A stretch of 64,000 nt of DNA from Desulfobacterales bacterium (GCA_022340885.1 JAJDND010000085.1:1-64000); one strand, 5' to 3'. Shown: positions 1 through 8,844, numbered from the stretch's first letter. A program made the numbers and translations. Notes: generated by a model from the sequence alone, not told the origin.

Positions 1-541
1 TCATATCTCTTAACCAGATGACATCTCTAACGTTGTCAGCAAGCAGCCTATAACGCTCTTCACTCTTCCGTAACGCTTCCTCTGCCCTCTTGCGGTCAGT
101 AACATCTCTGAAACTCCATACTCGACCGGTTATTTGGCCATCTCGATTCAAAGGAGTCGAAAACCTTTCAAATACACGACCATCTTTAAATTCCACGAAG
201 TCAAGATGTTCGTCTTCAGATTGATATAACTCCATTAACCTTGAGAAGAAAGCCGATGAGTCTTTCAATTGGTCTGAGATTATTTCGTGAAGCTTGTCCC
301 GTTTCTTGGTTGCCACTACTTCCTTCGGGATATTCCACATTTCGGCAAATCGTGAGTTCTCATAAGAAAAAATTCCATCCCGTTCGCCGACTAAAATGCC
401 ATCGGCTGTGGATTCAAGAATGGAATTGAGAAGTCTTTTATTTTCGTTTAGCATTTCCACCACGCGTTCGTGCTTACCTGCGTCTCTCTCTAATTCCTTA
501 ACCCTTTGTTTCAATTCTTCATAGGTTAGTTTATCATTCAT
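1..541 (-). CDS. PAS-domain sensor protein, C-terminus beyond the window
   Basis: The reading frame is open from an ATG at 541 down to base 2 with no stop, so 180 residues are visible and the rest lies outside. The protein opens with a short coiled coil (MNDKLTYEELKQRVKELERD), then a PAS fold (roughly residues 40-150) ending in the typical DVTDRKRAEEALRKSEERY linker. A second PAS begins at LLADNVRDVIWLRDM. This layout is that of multi-PAS histidine kinases or diguanylate cyclases, and the output domain cannot be seen. No membrane segment is visible, so sensing is probably cytoplasmic. It reads away from the PilZ-like gene and has its own upstream region. Confidence 0.85.
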   Translation of the reverse strand, partial: MNDKLTYEELKQRVKELERDAGKHERVVEMLNENKRLLNSILESTADGILVGERDGIFSYENSRFAEMWNIPKEVVATKKRDKLHEIISDQLKDSSAFFSRLMELYQSEDEHLDFVEFKDGRVFERFSTPLNRDGQITGRVWSFRDVTDRKRAEEALRKSEERYRLLADNVRDVIWLRDM

Positions 542-881
542 ATGAACATCCTCTTAATGCTAAAAACAAAAAAGATCCATATTTTTGGTATTATAGAATA
601 CCCTCTGTGAACCTTTATACATTACATAGACTGCCCCTTAACTTAGCTAAGTTTCATATTACATTGGAAGTAATTATATAAATTATCAAATGGTATCTTG
701 AAAAAATAGCATGGATGGAATCAAAATAGCAAATTGTTAAAACCTGTGATCACTTGCCAGTATCGGCACCAATCACAACAACAATTTATATGCAGATATC
801 ATAGTTAGGTGATGTAAAGTCAAGTAAATCCTATTTTTGACCATTGTCAATTCATCTTCATCCAGTGACAAATTATTAGCA
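542..881. other. AT-rich intergenic region, no gene seen
   Basis: This stretch separates the start of the PAS gene from the stop of the PilZ-like gene. It is AT-rich and carries no convincing open frame on either strand. It should hold the promoter of the PAS sensor, but I do not see a clear -35/-10 or sigma-54 element. Confidence 0.5.
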
Positions 882-1253
882 TTAACGTTCCATTTCTCTT
901 ATATTATCGATGATAGATAACTCGACTATAAAATACCCTTTACAATAATCATGGGAATTTTTTGAAGTGATCTGAGTTTTGAAAAGTCTGTTGGCATATA
1001 ATGATTCGGGGTTATTGTATTTCATATTCAAAATATCACCAACTTGTAATTCTGGGAATACGGGAGAGTCCTTTTTTACAAGAATACATGGCCTATTTGA
1101 GGAAGTATTTCGTAATTTGAATTCATAGAATATTCCCTTACCTTTTAAAAAGAACTGCACACTATAAAATTCATCTAAAATGGCTTTTGCTTCAGATCTA
1201 TGCTTGGCCAAATCAATTACTCTTTGATTTCCTGCTTCACTTAACTCAAACAT
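882..1253 (-). CDS. small PilZ-like domain protein
   Basis: A 123-residue cytoplasmic protein with no signal peptide or membrane segment. The ATG at 1253 is preceded by AGGAAAG at good spacing. After an N-terminal helix (residues 1-28) comes a beta-rich body with the succession of short strands seen in PilZ/YcgR-type domains (VQFFLKGKGIFYEFKLRN, then a C-terminal GYFIVELSI strand). The canonical c-di-GMP motif RxxxR-x(20-30)-(D/N)xSxxG is not clearly present, so ligand binding is doubtful. The family assignment is tentative; it could be a stand-alone adaptor or a lineage-specific protein. It is monocistronic between two intergenic regions. Confidence 0.55.
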   Translation of the reverse strand: MFELSEAGNQRVIDLAKHRSEAKAILDEFYSVQFFLKGKGIFYEFKLRNTSSNRPCILVKKDSPVFPELQVGDILNMKYNNPESLYANRLFKTQITSKNSHDYCKGYFIVELSIIDNIREMER

Positions 1254-1868
1254 GTTATGCTTTCCTTATGAATGTTTTAATTTAATAAAATATCACAGCA
1301 GGTTAAAATATTATGCTTAATTGGAATGTAATGATAGCTGCAATCAAATATTTGACGAATATATAAAAAAAAGCAATATGTCAATTATTAGGATGAAAAA
1401 ATATCCAAGGGAGAAAGTTAGAAGCTTGGTTTGAGATTATACGACTAAAATTCAAAAAAAAATATAAGATTTCGAACCGAAATCAAAGTTGTGTTTTCTT
1501 GCCAAGATCGCATGCTCAAGCAACTCAACTGAAATTGCATATATCGTATTTCTTACAAAAATGCAAAAAAGGCAAAGCCCAAAAATGAGAATTGCTTTTC
1601 TGATATCCGAAAACACAAAGTTTTTGAAATTATACTGATCTTTGATTGCAGATAGTGCGAGTTTTGAATTGAGTATTTCAAAACGTAATTGTAATGATTT
1701 TATGGCTTCATTTTATTCAAGTATCATTCAAGTTCGCCCTGTGGCACTTTATGTGCTTTTATCTATTTTGGGCCTTGTTGGAACATCAGGCAACTGCTTG
1801 CACTCAACAATGTGTGCTGATGCGATATTTCTCCTTATGTGTCGGCTTTAAAGCATCCTATTACGAGA
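1254..1868. other. AT-rich intergenic region, no supported gene
   Basis: About 600 bases between the PilZ-like gene and the end of the lipoprotein gene. Short open frames around 1642-2069 on the plus strand have no ribosome site, are unlike any family I know, and partly lie antisense to the lipoprotein C-terminus. I see no repeat or RNA structure of note. Confidence 0.5.
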
Positions 1869-4370
1869 TTACTTAAGGTGCCTTTTAATTGTACCACCTT
1901 CAGCTTCTGTCCAGTAGATATATGTCGAATCGACTCCGATTGTGCTTGGTTGAAAGTCATTCGTCTGCATACCACCTGGAATAATCAAGTCGGCACTACC
2001 TCCTGTTTTTGGCACCTTGCCAACCAGTACCTGGTCGATCCAGTAGAGATTGGAATTGTCAACAGATAGGGCTCTCCACAAAGATAGAAGGGTCGCTTCA
2101 GTCGTTAAAGTTTCGACAGAACCGCCATCCACCGAAACTCGAAGTATAGAATCTGAACCTTTCATCGAATAGTAGACATAGCTACCATCGCTGACAAGAT
2201 CCGAAACATCGCCAACTGAGGCGATAGTAGTTACGGGGCCACCTTCAATTGGCATCTTCTTCATGGAATTGATAGCTTCTACCCAATAAAGATAACTGTC
2301 ATCGAGTTCCAGCATTTCAGCCAATTCTGAAATTGTTGTGAGGGTATCAATAGGACCGCCAGTAACATGAATACGCTTAATCGGTTGATAAGGGCCTCCT
2401 TCAAGCCAATATACGTATGTTCCATTTGTAACCAAATCCTCGATATAGAAGTCCGCACGAGCAAGTGTTTCAGCGTGTCCGCCGCTGCTTGGTATCTTTA
2501 ATATTCGCCATCCATCCACCACGTATACGTTTGTACCATCAGTAACCATTGGATTACTGTTTGCGGTAACCCCTGTAATGAAAGATGTTGCCACACCTCC
2601 CGCGCGAGGAATTTCTGCAATTCGTCCGTACCCAGTAGAGTTGTCTCCTTCTGTTATGAAAATTCTATTTGCGCTAATAGCCAACGCACCTCCATGAGGC
2701 GTAAAAAGATCTGTAGCCAGAGTTGATTGAGTAGCCCCCCCAATTGGAACCTCATAAATAGTGCCTGAGAATCCATCGCTTTCCAGCCATATAACGCTGA
2801 TCGAATCCACAACGAGATCAAGCGCAGAGGTGCTTATGCTGGCAAGCTGGGTGACTGAACCACCGCTGATCGGTATAGAGAAAACTCCAGTATCATCGAA
2901 CCAATAAATAGTTGTGGCATCAGTGGTTATCTTTAACGGTACTGGGTTCTGCGCAAGTGTTGCAAGTACAGTTGCAGAACCACCACCCGCAGGTATTTTC
3001 AGAAGCCGATAGTTATTAGGATAGGGGTATACGATTTCTGCAACAATGAGGTCAGATCCTTCGATAGTTAAATTTCCGGTTATCCCATTTGCAACAGTGT
3101 ATATCTCTGTTATATCTCCGCCAGCAAGAGGTATACGTTTGATAATACCTGGGTCAGGGAACCTTCCCACTACCCAATAGAGATAAGTATCATCACGGAC
3201 CATCGTATCAATTGGCTGGAATGAAGTTGTGGTTATAGTTGTTGGGGGACTACCATCCAATGGTACCTTTTGAATTGAGTATTCATTTGGCGAAACTGTG
3301 GAATTAATCCAGTAGGCATTCTCGTTATCAATAATAATGTTAGCATTCTCATGAGCGCAATGTTCTCCGGTTGCCAGCTTTTCTGTTACCAATCCATCCA
3401 ATGATGACTTATTTAAGACTTGTTCTTTCCCAGGTGTACATGAAGTATTTCCACCAGGACGGAAGTCTATCCAATACATATCGCCACCTTGGATGTTCAT
3501 CCCCGCGGGCACACCTATATAACGAGCCAAAGCTATCGGAGTGCCACCAGTCACTGGCATCTTTTTAATGGGTTCTTCGCTGATATCCCTCCAATAGAGG
3601 TCAGCGCCGCTTAGGAGAAGGTTAGAAGGGCTTTGCTGACCAAAGGCCAAAACAGTACCAACCTGCATTGTAACGCTGCCCACACCATTGCTGTGGTTGC
3701 CCACGCAGTTAGTTCCTGTAAAGGTAAAGTTTAAGGTGCTTCCAGCAATGCTTCCCGTACCCATAATAGTGCCTGGGCAATTCGGATCATTGGAATTGGT
3801 CGTAAAATCAAAGTTCGAATCAGTGATAACAGCACTAAAATCTCCGTAACCACCTGATGAATCCTTATAAGTGCCGCTTACATTGGCACCCGTCTGCGTG
3901 ATTTCTAACAAAAGGGGAGTTTCTTCAAGCAAATCCGATGAGTAAGAACCAACCCAACTGCCGGTGGCGGGTCCTGGTCCTACTTCGTAAGTTTCCGTTT
4001 TTATAGTTTCCTCATTGCCAGCAATATCGATAGCAAAAAATTGTAATAGAGTATGTCCTACGCCAATCTGGATATTTGAAACGGGGCTGTTCCCTGAAAT
4101 CGAAGTAGACCCATCTGCGGATGGTACAGAGCCATCGAGTGTATAATAAATGGTTGCAGTTTCGTTAGAAGTCAGTGTAACGACTTGGGATGTATCATAA
4201 TTTCCGCCCGATGGATTCGCTACGGTTGTGGGGGCAGTGGTATCTTGACCACCGCCGTCACCGTCGCCACCGCCACCGCCACAGCCGAAACTTACAAAAG
4301 CAAATATACTCAGCACGATGACAAGTTTCAGAAGATTATGACCTTTGAAGATTGAATTCCACATTTTCAT
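1869..4370 (-). CDS. lipoprotein with chitobiase-type domain and beta-propeller repeats
   Basis: An 833-residue envelope lipoprotein. The ATG at 4370 follows a strong GGAGGA. The signal peptide ends in a lipobox-like VSFGC, with Cys30 followed by a Gly/Asp-rich tether. Residues about 45-130 match the chitobiase/beta-hexosaminidase C-terminal-like fold (DTTAPTT...YYTLDGSVP...). From about residue 240 to the end there are many 40-50 residue units built on the pattern YW-x(n)-I-K+P-x-GG, the layout of NHL/TolB-like or DUF5050 beta-propellers (examples: IKKMPVTGGTP, IKRIPLAGGD, ILKIPSSGG). Such proteins bind ligands or partners on the cell surface; no catalytic residues are evident. The C-terminus ends inside a repeat (IKRHLK). 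Function unknown. Confidence 0.8.
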   Translation of the reverse strand: MKMWNSIFKGHNLLKLVIVLSIFAFVSFGCGGGGGDGDGGGQDTTAPTTVANPSGGNYDTSQVVTLTSNETATIYYTLDGSVPSADGSTSISGNSPVSNIQIGVGHTLLQFFAIDIAGNEETIKTETYEVGPGPATGSWVGSYSSDLLEETPLLLEITQTGANVSGTYKDSSGGYGDFSAVITDSNFDFTTNSNDPNCPGTIMGTGSIAGSTLNFTFTGTNCVGNHSNGVGSVTMQVGTVLAFGQQSPSNLLLSGADLYWRDISEEPIKKMPVTGGTPIALARYIGVPAGMNIQGGDMYWIDFRPGGNTSCTPGKEQVLNKSSLDGLVTEKLATGEHCAHENANIIIDNENAYWINSTVSPNEYSIQKVPLDGSPPTTITTTSFQPIDTMVRDDTYLYWVVGRFPDPGIIKRIPLAGGDITEIYTVANGITGNLTIEGSDLIVAEIVYPYPNNYRLLKIPAGGGSATVLATLAQNPVPLKITTDATTIYWFDDTGVFSIPISGGSVTQLASISTSALDLVVDSISVIWLESDGFSGTIYEVPIGGATQSTLATDLFTPHGGALAISANRIFITEGDNSTGYGRIAEIPRAGGVATSFITGVTANSNPMVTDGTNVYVVDGWRILKIPSSGGHAETLARADFYIEDLVTNGTYVYWLEGGPYQPIKRIHVTGGPIDTLTTISELAEMLELDDSYLYWVEAINSMKKMPIEGGPVTTIASVGDVSDLVSDGSYVYYSMKGSDSILRVSVDGGSVETLTTEATLLSLWRALSVDNSNLYWIDQVLVGKVPKTGGSADLIIPGGMQTNDFQPSTIGVDSTYIYWTEAEGGTIKRHLK

Positions 4371-4384
4371 TCCTCCAGATCTGT

Positions 4385-4540
4385 GAGCATTGTTTAGAAT
4401 TGAGGACTCTATAAAAAGGAAATAAAAAAAGCCTTTCAGAGGATGACATGATCCCCGTGAAGGCTTTAAATTGGCTTTTTTATGATAACCTTCTTCGTCA
4501 TAGGTATGTCCTGTCAGAAGGTTAGCTATTTGAGGGCATA
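4385..4540 (-). promoter_or_regulatory. structured leader of the lipoprotein gene, two hairpins
   Basis: Read on the minus strand, the region upstream of the lipoprotein ATG forms two consecutive stem-loops. The first has arms AACCTTCT and AGAAGGTT around a 21-base loop. The second has arms AAAGCCTT and AAGGCTTT followed directly by a T-run, like an intrinsic terminator, about 50 bases before the start codon. This could be an attenuator or an unknown cis-regulatory RNA. I could not match it to the c-di-GMP, SAM or guanidine riboswitch consensus by eye. Confidence 0.4.
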
Positions 4541-4688
4541 TTTTAATGAAAAATTGGTAACATTAAATATTTATACGCTGTTATTCGCGGAATCAAATGT
4601 TGTGTTAAACTGCTTGTTTCATGATTTTCTCCTCCTTTTTTATTTTTTACCCTAAGAATAAGAACCTATCCTTATCCTTTTTTTCAAT

Positions 4689-5219
4689 TTGTTCTTCGTT
4701 TCCAGTAGTAAAGTCATCAGGTTTGGTTCTGAAAATAAAAAAAGGGCAACACCTGACTTAAAGGCATTGCCCTATAATGATCGTAAAAAGATTATGACGA
4801 CCCTTTGCACTGAGGCCAAAGTCAAATATTTCAGGTTTCATCCATTAAGGCATCTAACAGCTTCGATATTGGATGATTTGGGAACGCCGATTGGAGTCAT
4901 ACAGCGGATTCTCGGCCACAAGAATCGACGGACAACCGAAATATACCTGCACTCTGTTGGAGAAGCTGAGCGTAATGCCATGAACAGACTTGAAGGTCTT
5001 GACCTTTTTTCGGCTGACATCTCGCTCAAAAAGCATAAACCAACAAATATGCATAATGAATATTGGCATCGAAAGGTTGACCGGCCGCCTTACAAAATCT
5101 TGAGAAAGGAAGTTGAGAATCTGGGATATTGGGGAACAGGTAAAAAGTATGGAGTTAGTGACAACTCCATCAGAAAATGGTTGAAATCATTTGAGAATCA
5201 GCCTGGAGTTCTAAATTAA
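4689..5219 (+). pseudogene. tyrosine recombinase (integrase), C-terminal fragment with extra HTH tail
   Basis: A 176-residue frame that begins inside the catalytic domain of a phage-type integrase. It keeps HPLRH (second catalytic box), LGH and the nucleophile region TTEIYLH, all within residues 50-92. The SAM-like N-terminal domain and the first catalytic Arg are missing, and no coding sequence for them lies upstream. The only start is a TTG without a clear ribosome site. Residues about 130-170 form an added helix-turn-helix (KKYGVSDNSIRKWLKSF) of the type found behind HNH nucleases and integrases. It sits 100 bp from a tRNA-Asn gene, a usual integration target, so it is probably the relic of an excised or decayed element. 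Confidence 0.7.
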
Positions 5220-5271
5220 AAAATGGATGCCAAACAGCTCAAAAAATTGTTATTCTCACACAGATTCTCAC

Positions 5272-5310
5272 ACAAAACAAAAAAGGGATTAACCACTGTC
5301 GGCTAACCCC
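5272..5310 (-). terminator. intrinsic terminator of tRNA-Asn
   Basis: On the minus strand, ten base pairs (GGGGTTAGCC with GGTTAATCCC, two G-U pairs) close a six-base loop and are followed by TTTTTTGTTTTG. It begins about ten bases after the CCA end of the tRNA. This is a textbook rho-independent terminator. Confidence 0.8.
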
Positions 5311-5320
5311 TTGATTTGTT

Positions 5321-5396
5321 TGGCTCCCCAGCACGGACTCGAACCGCGGACCCGATGGTTAACAGCCATCTGCTCTGCCAACTGAGCTACTGGGGA
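5321..5396 (-). tRNA. tRNA-Asn (GTT anticodon)
   Basis: A complete 76-nt cloverleaf on the minus strand. Acceptor arms are TCCCCAG and CTGGGGA, the D-arm is GCTCAGTTGGCAGAGC, the anticodon arm is GATGG-CTGTTAA-CCATC with anticodon GTT (Asn), and the T-arm is CGCGG-TTCGAGT-CCGTG. The discriminator G and the CCA end are encoded. Confidence 0.95.
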
Positions 5397-5434
5397 TTAA
5401 TAGCATCGTATAAAAGTTTATATTCTCAATTCCA

Positions 5435-5512
5435 TTCCCAGCAAAACCCGATGGTTAATCCCGCCACCGGCGGGACTCTGCCAATCCCGCTTCCAGCGGG
5501 ACTACTGGGGAT
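5435..5512 (-). pseudogene. degenerate second tRNA-Asn copy carrying two GC palindromes
   Basis: About 40 bp upstream of the intact tRNA-Asn lies a collinear remnant of the same gene in the same orientation. Plus-strand blocks CCCGATGGTTAA, CTCTGCCAA and CTACTGGGGAT are identical to the tRNA, and TCCCAGCA matches the acceptor end. The T-arm is deleted. The bases between the matching blocks are replaced by two 17-bp palindromes, TCCCGCCACCGGCGGGA (5459-5475) and TCCCGCTTCCAGCGGGA (5485-5501), which occupy D-arm and anticodon-arm positions. It cannot fold as a tRNA. Confidence 0.8.
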
Positions 5513-5604
5513 CAAAATAAACGTACTAAATAATAAAAACAAAATACCAAGTCAAGTAAAAACACAATATGGCGTGTTATAATATTTTCGGCTGAATACG
5601 GCAT

Positions 5605-6360
5605 TTAAAATTTTTTTATTGCCGCTTTCAAGCGTTCGCGCGCCTCATTCGAATACCAACTCTCGATGAAAACCGTCTCTTTCTGATCCTCACGGGCCTT
5701 GACCGCCTCCGCGATGACTTCTACGCGGTTCTGTTTGATAATCTTATACCCGACCTTGGGAAGTGCACCGATCGTATCGGCATGTTTGACGGCTGCGCTG
5801 ACGACATTTTCAACAGGCAATATTTTATCTACGATGCCCATTTCAAATGCCTTTTCCGCCGGGTAGAATTCACCGCTTTCCATCATCTCCCGCGCTCGCC
5901 GAATCCCTGCCAGCGCATGAAGCAATCTGTCCGGCAAATAGGGTACCGGCAAACCGAGCTTAACTTCGTTCAGTCCCATCAGTTTGTGTCCTTGGGCCAT
6001 AAACCGATAGTCACAACACAGTGCCAGAATACAGCCGGCGGCAATGGCGTGACCGGTCATCGCCGCGACTGTGGGTTTGGGCAGGGTAAACAGATCCATG
6101 CAAATTCGATTGAATAAACGATAAAATCCCTTAAAATCCTCCTTGCTCATTTCAAACAGTTCCGGGATGTCAAAGCCGATGGAGAAAAATTTCTCGTTGG
6201 AACTTGCCAGAACAAGACCTTTTACGGCTTCATCTTCTCTAACCCTTCTCAAAACAGCTTCAAGCTCATAAACAATGTTTGGATTCAATGAATTGGTAAC
6301 ACCGTGATTCAGCTTCGCCAAAGTCACCCAACCGTGTTGTTCGACTGAAACCGTTTCCAT
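5605..6360 (-). CDS. enoyl-CoA isomerase/hydratase family protein
   Basis: A 251-residue crotonase-fold enzyme, probably acting in beta-oxidation. The ATG follows GGGAGAGG. The oxyanion-hole loops are SSNEKFFSIGFDI (about residues 53-65) and GHAIAAGCILALCCDYR (about 104-120). The first hydratase Glu position (GGGCE in hydratases) is occupied by Ile, while the second Glu is retained in LNEVKLGLPVP. The sequence resembles mitochondrial delta3,delta2-enoyl-CoA isomerase (ECI1: AGGCLVALTCDYR ... NETQLG), so isomerisation of unsaturated acyl-CoA is more likely than hydration. It is monocistronic, with the tRNA region downstream and decayed sequence upstream. Substrate range is not deducible. Confidence 0.8.
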   Translation of the reverse strand: METVSVEQHGWVTLAKLNHGVTNSLNPNIVYELEAVLRRVREDEAVKGLVLASSNEKFFSIGFDIPELFEMSKEDFKGFYRLFNRICMDLFTLPKPTVAAMTGHAIAAGCILALCCDYRFMAQGHKLMGLNEVKLGLPVPYLPDRLLHALAGIRRAREMMESGEFYPAEKAFEMGIVDKILPVENVVSAAVKHADTIGALPKVGYKIIKQNRVEVIAEAVKAREDQKETVFIESWYSNEARERLKAAIKKF

Positions 6361-6484
6361 AGTGCCTCTCCCCCAACAAGATTTCGGATAGAATGGTCAA
6401 GGTCTTATGTTCAACCTCACGTGTGAGACCGGATTTTGATTATACCGTTCGTATGTCTAAAAGTGTCAAGATATTTTTCGATGC

Positions 6485-6853
6485 ATGGATCCGTCGATGG
6501 TTTTTATCCCATGGACTTTTACAGTCGAATGCGCCCGCAGGCTTCCAAAAGCCCTTGGGTGTATGCCAAAAATCCGACATCCCGGACGACGTCTCCCAAT
6601 GGGTAAAAAAATCCCCTTCCCCTGCCCGCTCTGCAAGGGAACCATTCAGCCCGACCTCACTGAAAATCCCGACATCCGATTTGCGGTTTGCGAAACTCTG
6701 GGAAGATTGCCGTTGGCAAGGGGGTATATACGTTGGCCGCGGGTAAAGCAGCCCATTCCGCCGGAATCAACGACATCATTCAAAAACCCTTCACCGAAAC
6801 ACAAATCGGAACGGTTCTGGCCAAATTTGCAGGAAGGCAGCCCCCTTTTTAGC
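6485..6853 (+). pseudogene. decayed coding remnant ending in a receiver-domain tail
   Basis: Between the isomerase and the lipoprotein lies sequence with coding-like composition but no intact gene. One frame around 6738-6853 reads LAAGKAAHSAGINDIIQKPF and continues TETQIGTVLAKFAGR to a TAG. This looks like the alpha4-beta5-alpha5 end of a response-regulator receiver, including the conserved Lys-Pro. Other frames upstream (around 6490-6700) are unassignable. I read it as a frameshifted, eroded sensor or regulator gene. The long open frame that joins it to the downstream lipoprotein is accidental. Confidence 0.4.
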
Positions 6854-6991
6854 ACCAATCCATTGACACAGCATTCCGGTCCTACTATAGTAACTGTATT
6901 TAAAATCGGCCGGCTCGTCGTGGTTGATGACGCTCGGCGGCCGGCGTTACCCTACCGATATCCAACAAATGAAAAAGCGGATAAATACCTG

Positions 6992-7483
6992 ATGCCACTG
7001 CGACATCACATCAGTCTATTGAGCGGATTCATTCTCATTTTTTTGATTTTGTCCGGCTGCGCGGGATTGGGCCGGCGCCTGGAAGCGCCTCGAATAACCC
7101 TGTCAAATTTTAGCGTTCAGGAGATAAAGGTCTTTGAGTCGGTTTTCAAAATCGAATTGCGCGTCTTTAACACCAACGATACCCCTCTGGAAATCAAAGG
7201 ACTCAATTGCGATCTGGAAATCAACGGCAAACGGCTGGCCACCGGTGTGGCCAATGTTAAAACAGATATCCCTTCCTATGAAACAGGTATTGTTCCGATG
7301 ACGCTGTATTCATCGGTTCTGGACGTCATGGAAGTGCTGCGAGGACTGGCCAAAACCGATAAACTTCAATATACGCTCAAAGGACGTCTCCGGCTCGGTA
7401 AAGGCGCCATTCCTTCCACGATCCCATTTACTTCCACAGGAGAACTGCCGTTGAAAGAATTTGTCATTCCGACTGCGGGTTAG
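6992..7483 (+). CDS. LEA14-like (WHy domain) lipoprotein
   Basis: A 163-residue envelope lipoprotein. I start it at the ATG at 6992 because a type II signal peptide follows at once (hydrophobic core SGFILIFLIL, lipobox LSGC). The same frame upstream has no such sense and belongs to decayed sequence. The mature part is a single immunoglobulin-like WHy/LEA2 domain (VFNTNDTPLEIKGLNCDLEINGK...). These domains occur in desiccation-related LEA14 proteins and in many deltaproteobacterial lipoproteins; the bacterial role is unknown. Its stop overlaps that of the convergent acetyltransferase gene by a few bases. Confidence 0.75.
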   Translation: MPLRHHISLLSGFILIFLILSGCAGLGRRLEAPRITLSNFSVQEIKVFESVFKIELRVFNTNDTPLEIKGLNCDLEINGKRLATGVANVKTDIPSYETGIVPMTLYSSVLDVMEVLRGLAKTDKLQYTLKGRLRLGKGAIPSTIPFTSTGELPLKEFVIPTAG

Positions 7484-7974
7484 ATGCTTATTTCGAACAA
7501 CACCTTGTCATCATCCGGGCCATTGTAATCCATCGACACTTGAATGCCGTCGACGTCACCGTTTCCTTTGGAAATGGTGAACCCGAGTTTTTTATGAAAC
7601 GCGATGGATCCTTTGTTTACTGGTGACGTACAGGCCCGTATGGTGTCACGGTGATGTTCTTTGCAGAGGTTAAAAAAACGATGATACAAAAACTCCCCAA
7701 GGCCGATACGCCGATAATTCGGATGAACCCCGACAAAATGAATATAACCTTCACGGACTCTCGATGGTGATAGGAAGCCGATCAAAAAACAGATGAGTTC
7801 TTCTTCTTTTTCGATGACAAATGACGTATTGCAAAAATGGTCAAGAAACAGTTTCGGCAGCATCGGCGTGAGGTCCCTTCCCCCCCACCAGCTCTTCATT
7901 ACGGCGATAATTCTCTGGTGATCTGCAGGGCAGGCGTTTCTGACGGTTAGACCTTTTGGCAATTTTGCAACCAT
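7480..7974 (-). CDS. GNAT family N-acetyltransferase
   Basis: A GNAT-fold acyltransferase of about 164 residues from the ATG at 7974; a TTG at 8028 could add 18 residues and has no better ribosome site. Strand 4 and the acetyl-CoA loop are visible as IHFVGVHPNYRRIGLGEFLYHRFF (a variant of the R/Q-x-x-G-x-G/A motif) near residues 88-111. The C-terminal SIAFHKKLGF motif is typical of GNATs. The substrate is unknown and could be a small molecule or a protein amine. Downstream it converges with the lipoprotein gene; upstream lies a MITE-like repeat. Confidence 0.8.
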   Translation of the reverse strand: MVAKLPKGLTVRNACPADHQRIIAVMKSWWGGRDLTPMLPKLFLDHFCNTSFVIEKEEELICFLIGFLSPSRVREGYIHFVGVHPNYRRIGLGEFLYHRFFNLCKEHHRDTIRACTSPVNKGSIAFHKKLGFTISKGNGDVDGIQVSMDYNGPDDDKVLFEISI

Positions 7975-8055
7975 AATAGATTTCTTTTTCTCACTACAAT
8001 CGTGATAAATTCCAGGGTCTCCTTTCAATGTTCAATGTTCTGATCGATAGTTAGT

Positions 8056-8202
8056 TAATGCCCATCCATAAATGGTCTTTTTGCCCAACCTCTGCGTTAT
8101 CCTCAAAAAATAATCCTCGGAATATCAATTATATGCCTGTGGTTATTTTTTTCGCATGCCTTGATCTCGAACAAAAATCCTCATTTATGGACGGGCACTA
8201 GT
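8056..8202. repeat. MITE-like repeat R1, copy A
   Basis: An approximately 146-bp element with terminal inverted repeats built on TGCCCRTCCATAAATG. Its reverse complement matches copy B at 60206-60350 at roughly nine of ten positions by eye, including the inner landmarks AAAAAAATAACC and ATTCCGAGGATTATTTTTTG. It carries no coding sequence and lies between two minus-strand genes. Confidence 0.8.
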
Positions 8203-8272
8203 TATCGCTTGGGGTTTTATCGCCTTCAAACCCTGAACTCTTGAACTTTGAACCCCGAACCTTTCAATCCGA

Positions 8273-8728
8273 TCAATCCAGAAACTTTTTGGCATCCATT
8301 CGTATGCCCTTTCCCGGTAATACCATAAGGGTTGACGTTCCATGGGCGATGAGGTTCCCCTCGTTATCTTCGACACTGGCTTCGGCATAATTGATGGACC
8401 TGCCGGCCCTGATGCAGCGCCCCCGAGCGGTCATTACTCCCGATGCGATTGATTTCAGATAGTTGAGCTTGAGATCGATGTTTACCAAACCGGCGTCTTC
8501 GGGCAGTCTTAAAAAAACAGACCAAAACGTTGCGGTGTCGATAAGCGTGGCCATCACGCCGCCGTGAACGATTCCGAACGGCTGCAAATGGCATTGGGCG
8601 GTTTCCAGTTTCACCGTCGCATGATCCAAAGAGATAGCGGCCAGTCTCATTCGAAGATGGCTCGGGAAGGGACTGGTATTTACCGTTTCTAAGAGTTTTT
8701 CGATATACGCTTCATTGGGTTGTATCAT
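8273..8728 (-). CDS. PaaI-type hotdog-fold thioesterase
   Basis: A 151-residue hotdog-fold acyl-CoA thioesterase candidate. The signature GIVHGGVMATLIDTATFWS (about residues 52-70) contains the HGG-x(4)-D catalytic/oxyanion element of the PaaI/ComA (DUF4442-like) group. The strand pair LVNIDLKLNYL and the conserved ARGRCIRAGRSINYAEASV core follow. Such enzymes hydrolyse aryl- or short-chain acyl-CoAs as a release valve. AAGGAG stands about 16 bases ahead of the ATG, rather far. Repeats flank it on both sides; the gene appears monocistronic. Confidence 0.85.
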   Translation of the reverse strand: MIQPNEAYIEKLLETVNTSPFPSHLRMRLAAISLDHATVKLETAQCHLQPFGIVHGGVMATLIDTATFWSVFLRLPEDAGLVNIDLKLNYLKSIASGVMTARGRCIRAGRSINYAEASVEDNEGNLIAHGTSTLMVLPGKGIRMDAKKFLD

Positions 8729-8844
8729 TTGAAATTATCTAAGACTCCTTTCTGTATCCATACCCAAACCCTGAACAACTCGTTGCGACCTCCAGGAGTT
8801 TCGCTTCTAAATCTTTAAAAAGATTATCTTTGGAGCGCCTGCCT

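Noticed and set aside
1642..2069. Small hydrophobic plus-strand frames in the AT-rich region
   Set aside because: They have no ribosome site or family match, and part is antisense to the lipoprotein gene.
4421..4520. c-di-GMP, SAM or guanidine riboswitch in the lipoprotein leader
   Set aside because: Hairpins are present, but the conserved core bases of these riboswitch classes are not found.
5435..5512. att site of an integrated element
   Set aside because: The similarity to tRNA-Asn covers the whole gene in tandem, not just the 3' end, and the downstream integrase fragment is on the other side of the tRNA; a decayed duplicate explains it better.
6485..7483. A 332-codon open frame spanning 6485-7483
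   Set aside because: Its first 169 codons lack family resemblance and a ribosome site, while a clean lipoprotein signal starts at 6992; I keep only the latter part.
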